Assembly (NCBI GenBank): GCA_036558305.1
Contig: DATBFX010000387.1
Span: 1 to 43,783, forward strand
From: DATBFX01 sp036558305
Lineage (GTDB): Bacteria; Chloroflexota; Chloroflexia; Thermomicrobiales; UBA6265
Direction: 5' to 3'
DNA: 43,783 nt
In this document: piece after piece, positions 15,980 to 24,234 of the stretch
Layout of the letters: every line of letters begins with the position of its first letter
How positions within the stretch are numbered: the first letter of the stretch is position 1
Notes under the pieces: model-generated
Database searches by the model: none
What the model was told of the DNA's origin: nothing
Seen by the model: only the letters and a program-made list of their open reading frames with translations
Program-made: the position numbers and the translations under genes

Positions 15980-16626
15980 TCCGGATCATGCTGGCGGACG
16001 ACCACGAGATCGTCCGGCGCGGTCTGCGCGATTTGGTCGAGGTCCACGAAGGATGGCAGGTGTGCGGCGAAGCGCGCAACGGCCGAGAGGCGGTCGCCCT
16101 GGCCGCCGACTTGACCCCCGACGTCGCCATCCTGGATCTCTCCATGCCGGAACTGAACGGGATCGAGGCAACGCGGCGCATCCGGAAAGAGAGCCCGTTG
16201 ACCGAGGTGCTCGTCTACACGATGCACGGCTCGGAGCGGCACATCCGCGAAGTGTTCTCGGCGGGTGCGCGGGGCTACGTGCTGAAGTCGGATCCGGTTC
16301 GCCAGGTCGAGGCGGCCGTGGAAGCGCTGGTGCAACACCGTCCCTATTTCACCCCCGAGATCGCCCAGAAGGTGCTCGACGGCTACCTGCGGGGAGGCAA
16401 GGACGAGGGTGCCGTGGGCGACGCGGCCAACGCGATGACCTCGCGCGAACGCGAAATTCTTCAGTTGCTCGCCGAAGGCCGAACCAACAAGGACATTGCC
16501 GTCGCGCTCTCGATCAGTGTCAAGACGGTCGAGACGCATCGGTCGGCGATCATGCGCAAGCTGCACGTCACCTCGTTGATCGAGTTGACCCGTTACGCAA
16601 TCCGCAATGGATTTTTGGAACCGTAA
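15976..16626 (+). CDS. NarL/FixJ-type response regulator
   Basis: A 216-residue response regulator. The receiver domain (1-120) has the acidic pair D8-D9, the phosphorylation site D54 in VAILDLSMPELNG, a Thr in VLVYTMHGS and the conserved Lys in YVLKSDP. A LuxR-type helix-turn-helix follows (about 150-212): LTSREREILQLLAEG-like MTSREREILQLLAEG, then NKDIAVALSISVKTVETH. The ATGA overlap with the kinase gene makes it the cognate partner. Phosphorylation should promote dimerisation and DNA binding. Targets are not shown by sequence; because the shared upstream motif also precedes this operon, it is a candidate binder of that motif, as an inference. Confidence 0.95.
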   Translation: MIRIMLADDHEIVRRGLRDLVEVHEGWQVCGEARNGREAVALAADLTPDVAILDLSMPELNGIEATRRIRKESPLTEVLVYTMHGSERHIREVFSAGARGYVLKSDPVRQVEAAVEALVQHRPYFTPEIAQKVLDGYLRGGKDEGAVGDAANAMTSREREILQLLAEGRTNKDIAVALSISVKTVETHRSAIMRKLHVTSLIELTRYAIRNGFLEP

Positions 16627-16961
16627 CGCGCCTTACGTTGCGACACATCGTGCTACACGCGCTACACCCAATTCGACCAGGGAATAGGGAATTTCCCGAT
16701 ACTCCGATCGGTACCATCATCCTAAGCTACAGATATGACCCGCGCGGAATACACCTTTCGTCGCTTGGCACTACGACTCGTCACCGACCAAACTGAGCAG
16801 GTGCTCGGCCGGCGCCACGTTCGACAGGAATTCCGCGTGGGCGTCGTGCGAGGCCCGCTTGGCTTGCCGCGGGTGGGAGCGCCACGATCGTAGGGAATTC
16901 GGGAGATTGCACGCGACCGACGATTCGTCGATTTCGGCTGGAGTGCGGATCGTCACTAGCC
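16627..16961 (+). promoter_or_regulatory. Intergenic region before the MalT-like regulator, with a motif-like site
   Basis: TACACCCAATTCGACC at 16663-16678 resembles the shared motif and is closest to the copies at 12260 and 3882. It is followed at once by the imperfect repeat GGGAATAGGGAATTTCCC. A 52-codon frame (16735-16893, ATG to TAG) is present but unrecognised and has no ribosome site, so I do not call it a gene. Confidence 0.35.
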
Positions 16962-19961
16962 GTGGCACCCTCCGACGCGGGCATGCGACCGGATCACGAG
17001 GGTGGTTCGATAGACGATGGCCCGGCCACGTTTGGCCGAGCTCGACCGCCGATCGGATGCCACCCTATGCATGACAACGTGCACGACGATCGCTTCGAGA
17101 CGGCACCGACCGGTGCCGTCGATTTGGGTTGGCTGGCACCGCGGACGGTCGCCCAGGCACCGGACGCTACGGCGCAACGCGCGGACTCGGACCGGGTTCG
17201 GGTGGCGCACGCCAAGGCGTGGGCTGGAGGCGTGCCGCCGCACGTCATCCGTCGTGCCAAGCTGCTCCGGCCGCGGGTGGGTTCCGGGGTCGTCACCCGT
17301 CCCCGTCTGGTCGATCGACTGAACGCCGACCTCGACCATCCGCTGATCCTCGTCGTCGGACCGGCCGGGTTCGGCAAAACGACGCTGCTCTGCGAGTGGT
17401 TGGCCGGTTGCCCGACTTCGTCGTCCTGGCTCTCGCTGGACGAAGACGATGGCGACCTCGCCGCCTTCGTCGCCCACTTCGTGGCCGCGTTGCAGAGCGT
17501 GGCTCCCGGTGTCGGGGCGGCGACGCTCGAACTGCTGCATCTGCCGCGGCTGCCGTCGCCGACCATCCTCGGGGCCACCCTCTGCGACGATCTGATCGAC
17601 CTCGATCGCCCGGTGATCCTCGTCCTCGACGACTACCACGCGATCACCCAACCGTCGATCCACGAGTTCGTCGCCGCGCTGCTCCGCCATCCGGCACCGG
17701 CGCTCCACCTCGTCTTGAGCGCACGCCGCGATCCGGCACTGCCCCTTTCGCTGTTGCGGCTCCACGGTCACGTCGCCGAGTTGCGCGCGGCCGACTTGCG
17801 CTTCACGGACGAGGAAGCGCGGGCGTTCCTGGCGGGAGCCGTCGACATCCCGTTGGATGGCGAGACGCTCCGCTTCCTGCAGGAGCGGACCGAGGGCTGG
17901 ATTGCCGGTCTGCGCCTGGCGGCGTTGGCGCTGCGCGCGGAGGCGAACGCGGAAGGACTGGCCCAGGCCTTCGAGCTCCACGGTCGCCAGCACGTGATGG
18001 ATTTCCTCCTCGATGAGGTGCTGGTGCGTCAACCGGCGCCGGTCCAGACCTTTTTGCTGCGGACCGCGATCGTCGATCGCGTCTGCCCCGACCTGGCCGA
18101 CGCGTTGCTGGACACGCCGCTCGGTCTCGGCGGCAGCCAGGCGTTGCTCGAAGGGCTGGCCCGCGATCACCTCTACGTCGTCCCGCTGGGAGAAGATCGG
18201 ATCTGGTTCCGGTATCACCACCTGTTTCGCGAGTTGTTGCGCCACCGGCTGCTGATCGAGGTCGGCGAACCGGGCGTGGCGGCGCTGCACGCGCGGGCGA
18301 GCCGCTGGTACGAAAACCAGGGAGCGATCGAAAAGGCGATCAACCATGCCCTGGCCGCGGGCGATCCGACGCGGGCGGCCGAGATCGTCGAGCGGCACGC
18401 GACGCACGCCCTCGAGTCGGCCGGATTTCAGACCCTCGGTCGTTGGTTGTCGCTGCTTCCCGAGGGTCTCGTCTTTTCGCGCCCCGGTCTTCTGGTTTTG
18501 CTCGCCTGGAGTATGCACCACCGGGCGCTGTCCGCCGCGCTGCGACCGCTGTTGAGCACGGCGCGCGCGCTGATCGACGAAGGCGAGAGCGATCTCTTGC
18601 CGGCGACCATTCGCACGCTGCGGGGCCACATCGAGGCGTTGTCCATCCAGGCCTTCGCGCCGCACGAGGAACCCGAGCGACTCGTTGCCTGGGGACGGAA
18701 CGCGCTCGAACTGCTCCCCCAAGAGGAGACGGTCGCCCGCGGGCTCGCCACGTTCGGGCTCGCCCACGGACTGCGGATGCTGGGCGCCGAGGCGGAAGCG
18801 GCGCAACTCCTGACGGAGGCGAGCGAACGGAGCCGGCTGGGAGACGTCGCCGGCCACGCGCGCGCCCTGGTCGGGCTCGCCACGCTCCACCTGATCGGGG
18901 GCGATAGTGCCGCGGTGGAGCAGACGGCACGGGCCCTCTTGACCTTTGGCGTGGAGCGGCGCGTGCCGTATGCCACGCAATGGGCTCGCCTTCTCCTCGG
19001 TCTGGCGGCCTATCACCGGAACGAGGTCGACAAGGCGATCGAGTGCTTCGAGGCCGTCGTCAGCGATCGGGCGCCGGCGACGTTTTTCGTCCTGCGCGAT
19101 GGGATGATCGGGCTCGGGCTGGCCTATCAAGCGCTCGGTCGACGACTCGACGCGCAGATGATCGCCGCTCGACTCCTCGAAACCCTGATCGACGCCGACG
19201 ATCTCGAGAACATCGTGATCGTCCAGTCGTTTCGGATGCGGTTGGCACTCCGGCAGGGCGAATATCACGACCCGTACCACTGGTTGGTGACGTCGCCGTC
19301 TTGTTTTGACGGAGAGTTGCCGACCGCGCTCGCCATCCCGGCGCTGACGCGACTGCAGGCGCTGCTGGCCCGTAGCCGCGACGACGACGTCGCGCAGGCC
19401 CTGGCCGAGGGTGAGGCGGCGCTGGAGCGGTTCCGTCGTCTCCATCACCGCCTCGGCGAAATCGAGACGCTGGCGTCGCTGGCCATGGCCCACCACGCCC
19501 GCGACGATCGTCTGGCGGCCGGCACCACCCTCGCTCAGGCGCTCTCGCTTGCCGAGCACGGCGACTTGATCCGCGTCTTCGTCGACCTGGGGCCTCGCAT
19601 CGCCGAACTCGTGCGCGACGTCGCCCAGCGGCAGCCGGCCTCGCCCTATCTGCAACGGCTGTTGCTCGCGTTTCACGACACCGGAGCCGGCGAGGTGTCC
19701 GCACCGGCGATCGAGCTGGGCCGGCTGGTGCCGAGCGCGCGGGATCGGCGAGACCTGCCGGAACAACTGAGCGAGCGGGAATTGGAAGTGCTGGAGCGGT
19801 TGAACCGCCGGCTCTCCAACAAGGAGATCGCCGAGGAACTCTTCATCTCGCCGCTGACCGTCAAGCGCCACGCCAGCAACATCTACAACAAACTCGGCGT
19901 CGACAACCGACGCCAGGCGATTCGCCGCTCCCTGGAACTCGGTCTGTTGCCCCAAGCCTGA
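16962..19961 (+). CDS. MalT-like LuxR-family ATP-dependent regulator (LAL type)
   Basis: A 999-residue large LuxR-type regulator. A variable N-terminus (1-100) precedes the nucleotide-binding region: Walker A GPAGFGKTT near residue 133 and Walker B-like VILVLDDYHA near 222. Then come a winged-helix-like segment, a long helical-repeat region (about 430-900, TPR-like, as in MalT), and a C-terminal LuxR helix-turn-helix (about 930-995: LSERELEVLERL, NKEIAEELFISPLTVKRH). Such STAND ATPases bind an inducer on the repeats, oligomerise with ATP and activate transcription. The inducer is unknown. The GTG at 16962 is the longest start; ATG 17067 is equally plausible, and neither has a clear ribosome site. 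Confidence 0.9.
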   Translation: MAPSDAGMRPDHEGGSIDDGPATFGRARPPIGCHPMHDNVHDDRFETAPTGAVDLGWLAPRTVAQAPDATAQRADSDRVRVAHAKAWAGGVPPHVIRRAKLLRPRVGSGVVTRPRLVDRLNADLDHPLILVVGPAGFGKTTLLCEWLAGCPTSSSWLSLDEDDGDLAAFVAHFVAALQSVAPGVGAATLELLHLPRLPSPTILGATLCDDLIDLDRPVILVLDDYHAITQPSIHEFVAALLRHPAPALHLVLSARRDPALPLSLLRLHGHVAELRAADLRFTDEEARAFLAGAVDIPLDGETLRFLQERTEGWIAGLRLAALALRAEANAEGLAQAFELHGRQHVMDFLLDEVLVRQPAPVQTFLLRTAIVDRVCPDLADALLDTPLGLGGSQALLEGLARDHLYVVPLGEDRIWFRYHHLFRELLRHRLLIEVGEPGVAALHARASRWYENQGAIEKAINHALAAGDPTRAAEIVERHATHALESAGFQTLGRWLSLLPEGLVFSRPGLLVLLAWSMHHRALSAALRPLLSTARALIDEGESDLLPATIRTLRGHIEALSIQAFAPHEEPERLVAWGRNALELLPQEETVARGLATFGLAHGLRMLGAEAEAAQLLTEASERSRLGDVAGHARALVGLATLHLIGGDSAAVEQTARALLTFGVERRVPYATQWARLLLGLAAYHRNEVDKAIECFEAVVSDRAPATFFVLRDGMIGLGLAYQALGRRLDAQMIAARLLETLIDADDLENIVIVQSFRMRLALRQGEYHDPYHWLVTSPSCFDGELPTALAIPALTRLQALLARSRDDDVAQALAEGEAALERFRRLHHRLGEIETLASLAMAHHARDDRLAAGTTLAQALSLAEHGDLIRVFVDLGPRIAELVRDVAQRQPASPYLQRLLLAFHDTGAGEVSAPAIELGRLVPSARDRRDLPEQLSERELEVLERLNRRLSNKEIAEELFISPLTVKRHASNIYNKLGVDNRRQAIRRSLELGLLPQA

Positions 19962-19981
19962 CGATCCCCGAGCGACCCCGC

Positions 19982-20004
19982 TGCAACCTTTTGCGCCCCT
20001 TTGG
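19982..20004 (+). promoter_or_regulatory. Shared upstream motif with partial second copy (before the 83-aa protein)
   Basis: TGCAACCTTTTGCGCC (19982-19997) is followed in the next 10-nt turn by CCCTTTGG, so two units are spaced by one helical turn. It starts 20 nt after the LuxR stop codon and lies 80-100 nt before ATG 20083. Confidence 0.6.
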
Positions 20005-20082
20005 CCGATGCCCGGCCGTCCCCTGGGGCGCGATCATCCTGTCCATTCTTTGGTACGTCTTGGCGTGGATGGCAGGACGGAC

Positions 20083-20334
20083 ATGACCGGGACGCGGCAC
20101 CTTTTGACGATGTACGAACCGGCCTGCTACGCCATCCGTGTTCGCGGAACGCTCGACGCCGGTTGGACGGATCGGTTCGACACCCTGCACGTTTCGCTCT
20201 GGAGCGCCGGTCGCGACGCGACGACCGAGCTGGTCGGCACGCTGGCCGACCAGGCGGCGCTCCTCAGCGTCTTGACCTCCCTCGACGATCTCGGCCTACC
20301 GCTCCTATCGGTTGGCGTCCTGCCGCGACGGTGA
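20083..20334 (+). CDS. Small conserved 83-aa protein (copy 1)
   Basis: An 83-residue soluble protein of unknown function. It has a strand-rich start (YAIRVRGTLDAGWTDRFD, residues 16-33) and a conserved end ELVGTLADQAALLSVLTSLD then DLGLPLLSV. The protein at 37319-37570 is a full-length paralogue of exactly the same length, sharing RVxGTL, W-D-R, TELVG, DQ-AL, VLTSL and DLGLPLLSV. As I recall, similar short proteins with a DQAALHGLL...DLGLPLLSV ending occur widely in bacteria without known function. ATG 20083 has AGGA upstream. In both places the gene precedes membrane or DUF1269 genes, and the shared motif lies upstream. Confidence 0.75.
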   Translation: MTGTRHLLTMYEPACYAIRVRGTLDAGWTDRFDTLHVSLWSAGRDATTELVGTLADQAALLSVLTSLDDLGLPLLSVGVLPRR

Positions 20335-20410
20335 GTCCGCGTTCGCGGTCGGGGCGCCGGTCGTCGACTGATGCCCGAAGACGGCTGTGCGACAGAAGGG
20401 CGACGGCTCC

Positions 20411-20926
20411 ATGACCGGACAGCCGCTGCTGATGATCTTTTCCATCTTCCGCGACCTCTCGTCCGCCATTGCGGCCGCCGCGCACGTCGAGGACGTGATC
20501 CGCTACCACGGGGCGGGTGTCGATGGGGCCGCCGTGCTGGCGAAGGATCCCGCGGGCAAGATCGTCTACCACGAGGTGGGCAAGCCGTCGATGCCGCAAG
20601 ACGCCGCGCGCGGCGCCGTGCTCGGCGCGGTGGTGGGGATGATCTTTCCCCCGAGCCTGTTCGCCTCGGCCTTCCTCAGCGCGTCGATCTCGACGCTGGT
20701 CGATCGCGTCGAGGATGCCCAACTCGGGGACCCCGGGTTGCGGAAACTCGGTGCTCGTCTCGCCGCGGGACAGGCGGCGTTCGTCGTCGTCGGCACCGAG
20801 GCCGCGGTCAACCAGATCGCCGACGCCCACCTTGGGTATGAGTCGCTCGCGCGCCGGCGACTCAGCCCGCGATTGGTCGCGGCCGTCAGCGAGCCGACGG
20901 TGACCTCGCCACGAGACTCGGAATGA
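20411..20926 (+). CDS. DUF1269 glycine-zipper protein (copy 4)
   Basis: A 171-residue DUF1269 protein. The N-terminal part reads LLMIFSIFRDLSSA and contains VDGAAVLAKDPAGK; the zipper is GAVLGAVVGMIFPPSLFAS, and the C-terminal alpha/beta part includes LAAGQAAFVVVGTE. The FPPS motif after the zipper groups it with copy 3 at 10554. ATG 20411 was preferred because it places the domain at the same distance from the N-terminus as in the other copies; a GTG at 20387 is possible. It follows the 83-aa gene by 76 nt and is probably cotranscribed with it under the motif at 19982. Confidence 0.75.
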   Translation: MTGQPLLMIFSIFRDLSSAIAAAAHVEDVIRYHGAGVDGAAVLAKDPAGKIVYHEVGKPSMPQDAARGAVLGAVVGMIFPPSLFASAFLSASISTLVDRVEDAQLGDPGLRKLGARLAAGQAAFVVVGTEAAVNQIADAHLGYESLARRRLSPRLVAAVSEPTVTSPRDSE

Positions 20927-21063
20927 TGGACCACGACTGACGAGTCGACGGGGCAGGGACGGCGGTCCAGAAAGGACCAATCGGCGCACGGGTCGCCGGG
21001 CTCAACCGGCGTCGGCGCGGCCCGGTCGGGTCCCCACGGGGCCGGGCGTCACGGCAGACCGAC

Positions 21064-21080
21064 TACATCCAAATGGTTCC
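21064..21080 (+). promoter_or_regulatory. Shared upstream motif (before the DUF4397 protein)
   Basis: TACATCCAAATGGTTCC matches the consensus at both ends but has AAAT in the centre in place of TTTT, like the weak copy at 865. It lies 163 nt before ATG 21243 in a 316-nt gap that shows no gene. Confidence 0.5.
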
Positions 21081-21242
21081 CGACGGTGGATGTGGGCGGT
21101 TTGACCGGAGAGGCACAGTGCTCCGCATCGGTCCTGTGCTGTTGGACCGGGGAGAAGGAGGTGGTTGCGAAGTCAGACATTCCGACGCTACGCATCCCTT
21201 CGGCTCTCGATCGACCGCGACCCAGTAGGAGAGGATTTGAGC

Positions 21243-21965
21243 ATGGTCCGCACCAAGCGATTCGCGTTACTCCCGCTCTTCGCCGCGCTCCTCGTCGCCG
21301 GCGTCCTGCCGATGCTCGCCCACGGCGCGGCGGCGCAGGACGCGACGCCGGCCAACCAGGAGTCGTTCCCGGTCAAGGCGCGGTTCATCAACGCGATGAC
21401 GAGCGTCGGGACGATCGACGTCGACCTCAACGACGACGACAACCGGATCATCCAGGGTCTCGACTACGGCAAGGTCTCCGACGAGGTCGAGTTGACGGCG
21501 CCGGTCTCCAACATCATCGTCAAGGAACCCCGCGACTTCCAGTACGACCTCTGGCTGTTCAACACCATCGTCTCCACCCAGGCCGGTGGGACCTACGTCA
21601 TCACCGTTTCCGACTTCCTGATCATCCCGGTCCAGGTCGATACCAGCCCGCTCGGGGACAGGATGGCGCGCGGCCGGTTGGTCCACGCCTCGGCGCAGGC
21701 GCCGGCCATCGACGTCCTGGCCAACGACAAACCGACCCGGGTCACGAATCTGCGGTACGGCTCGGCCTCCGACACCGGCGAGCTGCCCGCGGGGACGTAC
21801 GACTTCAAGCTGAACCAGACCGGGACCAGCACGACGGCGCTCGACGTGCCCAGCACCGCGCTGGACGCGGGGCAGTCGTACGTGATGGTGCTGATCGGCA
21901 AACCGGGGAGCACGGAGCAACCCCTGGCGACCATCAACGTCGCCACGCCGGTGCAAGCGAGTTAA
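21243..21965 (+). CDS. Secreted DUF4397-domain protein
   Basis: A 240-residue exported protein. Residues 1-32 form a signal peptide: basic start MVRTKRF, hydrophobic core, then AHGAAAQ as the likely cleavage region. The mature part holds two similar halves of the DUF4397 fold: ARFINAMTSVGTIDVDLND (about 43-61) with GLDYGKVSDEVEL, and GRLVHASAQAPAIDVLAND (about 142-160) with LRYGSASDTGEL. The family has immunoglobulin-like beta sandwiches of unknown role and is usually extracellular. ATG 21243 follows AGGAGAGG. The stop is followed by a hairpin at 22044-22073. A longer frame from 21165 is less likely because it buries the signal peptide. Confidence 0.85.
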   Translation: MVRTKRFALLPLFAALLVAGVLPMLAHGAAAQDATPANQESFPVKARFINAMTSVGTIDVDLNDDDNRIIQGLDYGKVSDEVELTAPVSNIIVKEPRDFQYDLWLFNTIVSTQAGGTYVITVSDFLIIPVQVDTSPLGDRMARGRLVHASAQAPAIDVLANDKPTRVTNLRYGSASDTGELPAGTYDFKLNQTGTSTTALDVPSTALDAGQSYVMVLIGKPGSTEQPLATINVATPVQAS

Positions 21966-22043
21966 CCCTTCCTCGGGGATGGGCGGGCGGGAGCGCGTCG
22001 CGTTCGCGAACTCCCACCGCCTTCCCGTCGTCGATCACAACGT

Positions 22044-22073
22044 GGCGGCGCCGATCGGAGTGTCGGCGCCGCC
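22044..22073 (+). terminator. Hairpin after the DUF4397 gene
   Basis: GGCGGCGCCGA (22044-22054) and TCGGCGCCGCC (22063-22073) pair perfectly around an 8-nt loop, about 80 nt past the stop at 21965. A short TGTTG follows but no T-tract. Confidence 0.4.
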
Positions 22074-22133
22074 GCGTGTTGCCACGAGAGATCGCACGGG
22101 TCCGCGTCGCCGGCAGAGGGAAAGGCGTCGGTC

Positions 22134-24044
22134 ATGATTCGCATCCGCGTCGCAACAATGGTCGCCGTGATCGTTGCCGTGTTCGCGGGTGTGCGCGTTG
22201 ATGGGGCGGCGGCCCAATCGTCCGCGTCGGCCGAGCAGCAACTGGCCGACAAGTACGCGCCGATCGCCTACCTCAAGAACCAGACGAAGGAGTGCGACAA
22301 AAAGGGTGAGGCGTACTTCCCGGCGCCGGTCGAATCGGTGCTCGGCAACCCCGCGATCGCCCTCAAGCAGGCGACCACCGATTCTTCCGCCACCGACCCG
22401 GTCGTGAAGATGGGGCCGACCGCTCAGGATCTCGCCGGCAAGGACGACACGTACTACCTCGACTTTCCCGGTAATCCGAGAGACCCTGGATGCACCTACG
22501 AAAAAGACTTCAAGGCGTTGGTCGCCCAAAATAACCTTCAGCCGACGACCTATGCCCACATCGTCCCCGATCCGGTCCACGATCAGCTTTTCCTTCAATA
22601 TTGGTTCTACTACTACTTCAACGACTGGAACAATGGCCACGAGACCGACTGGGAGATGATCCAACTGGTGTTCGCCGGAACGGACCCCCAAGCGGCGCTT
22701 GCGGCCACCCCGATCAAGGTCGGTTTTGCCCAGCACGGCGGCGGCGAGTCGTCCGACTGGACCGACGACAAACTCGGCAAAGAGGGCGACCAAGTCGACG
22801 TCCATCCGAGCGCCGGCTCGCACGGAACGTACTACGGATTTGCCAACTACATCGGGTGGGGAGAAGGTGGCACCGGTTTCGGTTGCGACCACACGACTGA
22901 ACCTGCCACCCGTGTCCCCCTCAACGTCGTCCTGGTTCCGAACGAACCGGACGCGAACGGCCCGTTCGCCTGGCTCCTGTACGGGGGACGTTGGGGTCAG
23001 CGCGAGAAGTCAGAGTGGAACGGGCCGAAAGGACCGAACCTCGGCAAGAAGTGGGGCGAGCCGCATGAGGCAATGGCGGATTGGCGAACTTCTAGTCTCA
23101 CAGTACCGGCCTCGAAAACGATCGGTCCAAACGCAACCGATTTCTTCTGCGGCGTCGCCGCGGCCGGTTCCAAGATCGTAGCCCGCTTCATATCCACTCC
23201 CTGGTTGCTCGTCACCGCGTTCGTTGCCATCCTCGCCTTCTTCATCGGTCTCTTTGTCGTCAAACGGCAGGAGTTGGGCGAGGCGTTCGGCACCTACTTC
23301 GGTCACTTCCGGACGTTCCTCGGCATCGGCGCCTTCACGATCCCGATCGGGATTTTCTACAACGCATTGGCGATCCTGGTGAGCGAAAACCCGCCGATGG
23401 AGTGGGTCATCAAGTGGTTCAACGACACCGCCGGCGCCCGGCTGACGGCGGCGGCGATCGTCGGCGGGTTCCAACAGCTCTCGATGATCCTCCTCATCGC
23501 CCCCCCGGTCATCCAGGCTGTCAAGGACCTGCGTGCCGGGCAACAGATCTCGATACGCCGTAGTTTCCGCGAAGGCTATCGCCACATCGTCTCGCTCGCG
23601 CTCGCACTGGCGATCGTTGCCGTCGTTCTCCTGGTGCTGGTCCTGGTCATCCTTGGCGTCCCGGTGGCGATTTGGCTGGCGGTGCGCTGGCAGTTCTTCG
23701 GTCAGGCGATCATCCTGGACGACGCGCCATCCGGCGCGCAGGCGATCGCCCGCAGCTCGCGAGCGGTGACCGGTCGCTGGTGGCACGCCCTCGGCGACTC
23801 GATCCTCTGGCAGCTCTTCGCCCTGATCCCCGGACCGCTCGTCGGTGCGCTCTTGATGATTCTTGGCAAGGCCACGGTCGAGTGGGCAAACGCCTTCAGC
23901 AGTATCGTCTACGCGATCACCGTACCGATCTCGGTGATCGGACTGACGTTTGCCTATCTGCGCTACCAGCACCGCCAAGCGCTCGTCCAAAGCGCGCCTG
24001 CTCCCGACCTCCCCGCGGGCGCGCCCGAAGCGGCACCCGCGTAA
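22134..24044 (+). CDS. Vps62-domain protein fused to a C-terminal polytopic membrane domain
   Basis: A 636-residue protein. A signal peptide (1-27, ending GAAAQ) precedes an extracytoplasmic Vps62-like domain (about 35-340). Its hallmark is LQYWFYYYFNDWNNGHETDW (156-175) followed by EMIQLVF and later AQHGGGESSDW, and HPSAGSHGTYYG. After a helix at about 355-375 comes a membrane domain with about six helices (400-615) that resembles the membrane part of glycerophosphodiester phosphodiesterases (AIILDDAPSGAQAIARSSRA, about 525-544). Vps62 was named from yeast; the bacterial domain function is unknown, although His/Glu/Asp clusters suggest an enzyme or metal site. The arrangement looks like an exported head on a membrane base. 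ATG 22134 has AGGGAAAGG upstream. Confidence 0.75.
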   Translation: MIRIRVATMVAVIVAVFAGVRVDGAAAQSSASAEQQLADKYAPIAYLKNQTKECDKKGEAYFPAPVESVLGNPAIALKQATTDSSATDPVVKMGPTAQDLAGKDDTYYLDFPGNPRDPGCTYEKDFKALVAQNNLQPTTYAHIVPDPVHDQLFLQYWFYYYFNDWNNGHETDWEMIQLVFAGTDPQAALAATPIKVGFAQHGGGESSDWTDDKLGKEGDQVDVHPSAGSHGTYYGFANYIGWGEGGTGFGCDHTTEPATRVPLNVVLVPNEPDANGPFAWLLYGGRWGQREKSEWNGPKGPNLGKKWGEPHEAMADWRTSSLTVPASKTIGPNATDFFCGVAAAGSKIVARFISTPWLLVTAFVAILAFFIGLFVVKRQELGEAFGTYFGHFRTFLGIGAFTIPIGIFYNALAILVSENPPMEWVIKWFNDTAGARLTAAAIVGGFQQLSMILLIAPPVIQAVKDLRAGQQISIRRSFREGYRHIVSLALALAIVAVVLLVLVLVILGVPVAIWLAVRWQFFGQAIILDDAPSGAQAIARSSRAVTGRWWHALGDSILWQLFALIPGPLVGALLMILGKATVEWANAFSSIVYAITVPISVIGLTFAYLRYQHRQALVQSAPAPDLPAGAPEAAPA

Positions 24045-24180
24045 GCGGGGAGGCGATCAACCGAGAAGGTGGATCGGCGAAGCAGGCCGAAGGGGGCAGC
24101 AGGACGACGGTGCGGATAGGAATACAGTCCTACCTTCGCAACCTTCGTCCTAGCCGCTGCATGTTCACGCCTCGAAAGAC

Positions 24181-24186
24181 AACGGT
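24181..24186. repeat. Target site duplication, left copy
   Basis: AACGGT directly abuts the left end of the insertion sequence and is repeated exactly at 25625-25630. Confidence 0.85.
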
Positions 24187-24234
24187 GTTGTCAATCTGTG
24201 ATTCTGTCACCCCGAACTCGTCTGTGACAATGTC
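24187..24234. repeat. Left terminal inverted repeat of the insertion sequence
   Basis: Begins GTTGTCA and ends AATGTC. Aligned to the reverse complement of 25574-25624 it matches at most positions with a 3-nt length difference. It holds the transposase stop codon (24207-24209). Confidence 0.8.

Noticed and set aside
16956..19955. A 999-codon open frame antisense to the MalT-like regulator gene
   Set aside because: It mirrors the codon phase of a high-GC gene with few antisense stops. Its product is Arg/Gln/Asp-rich with no domain, whereas the plus strand encodes a clear LuxR protein.
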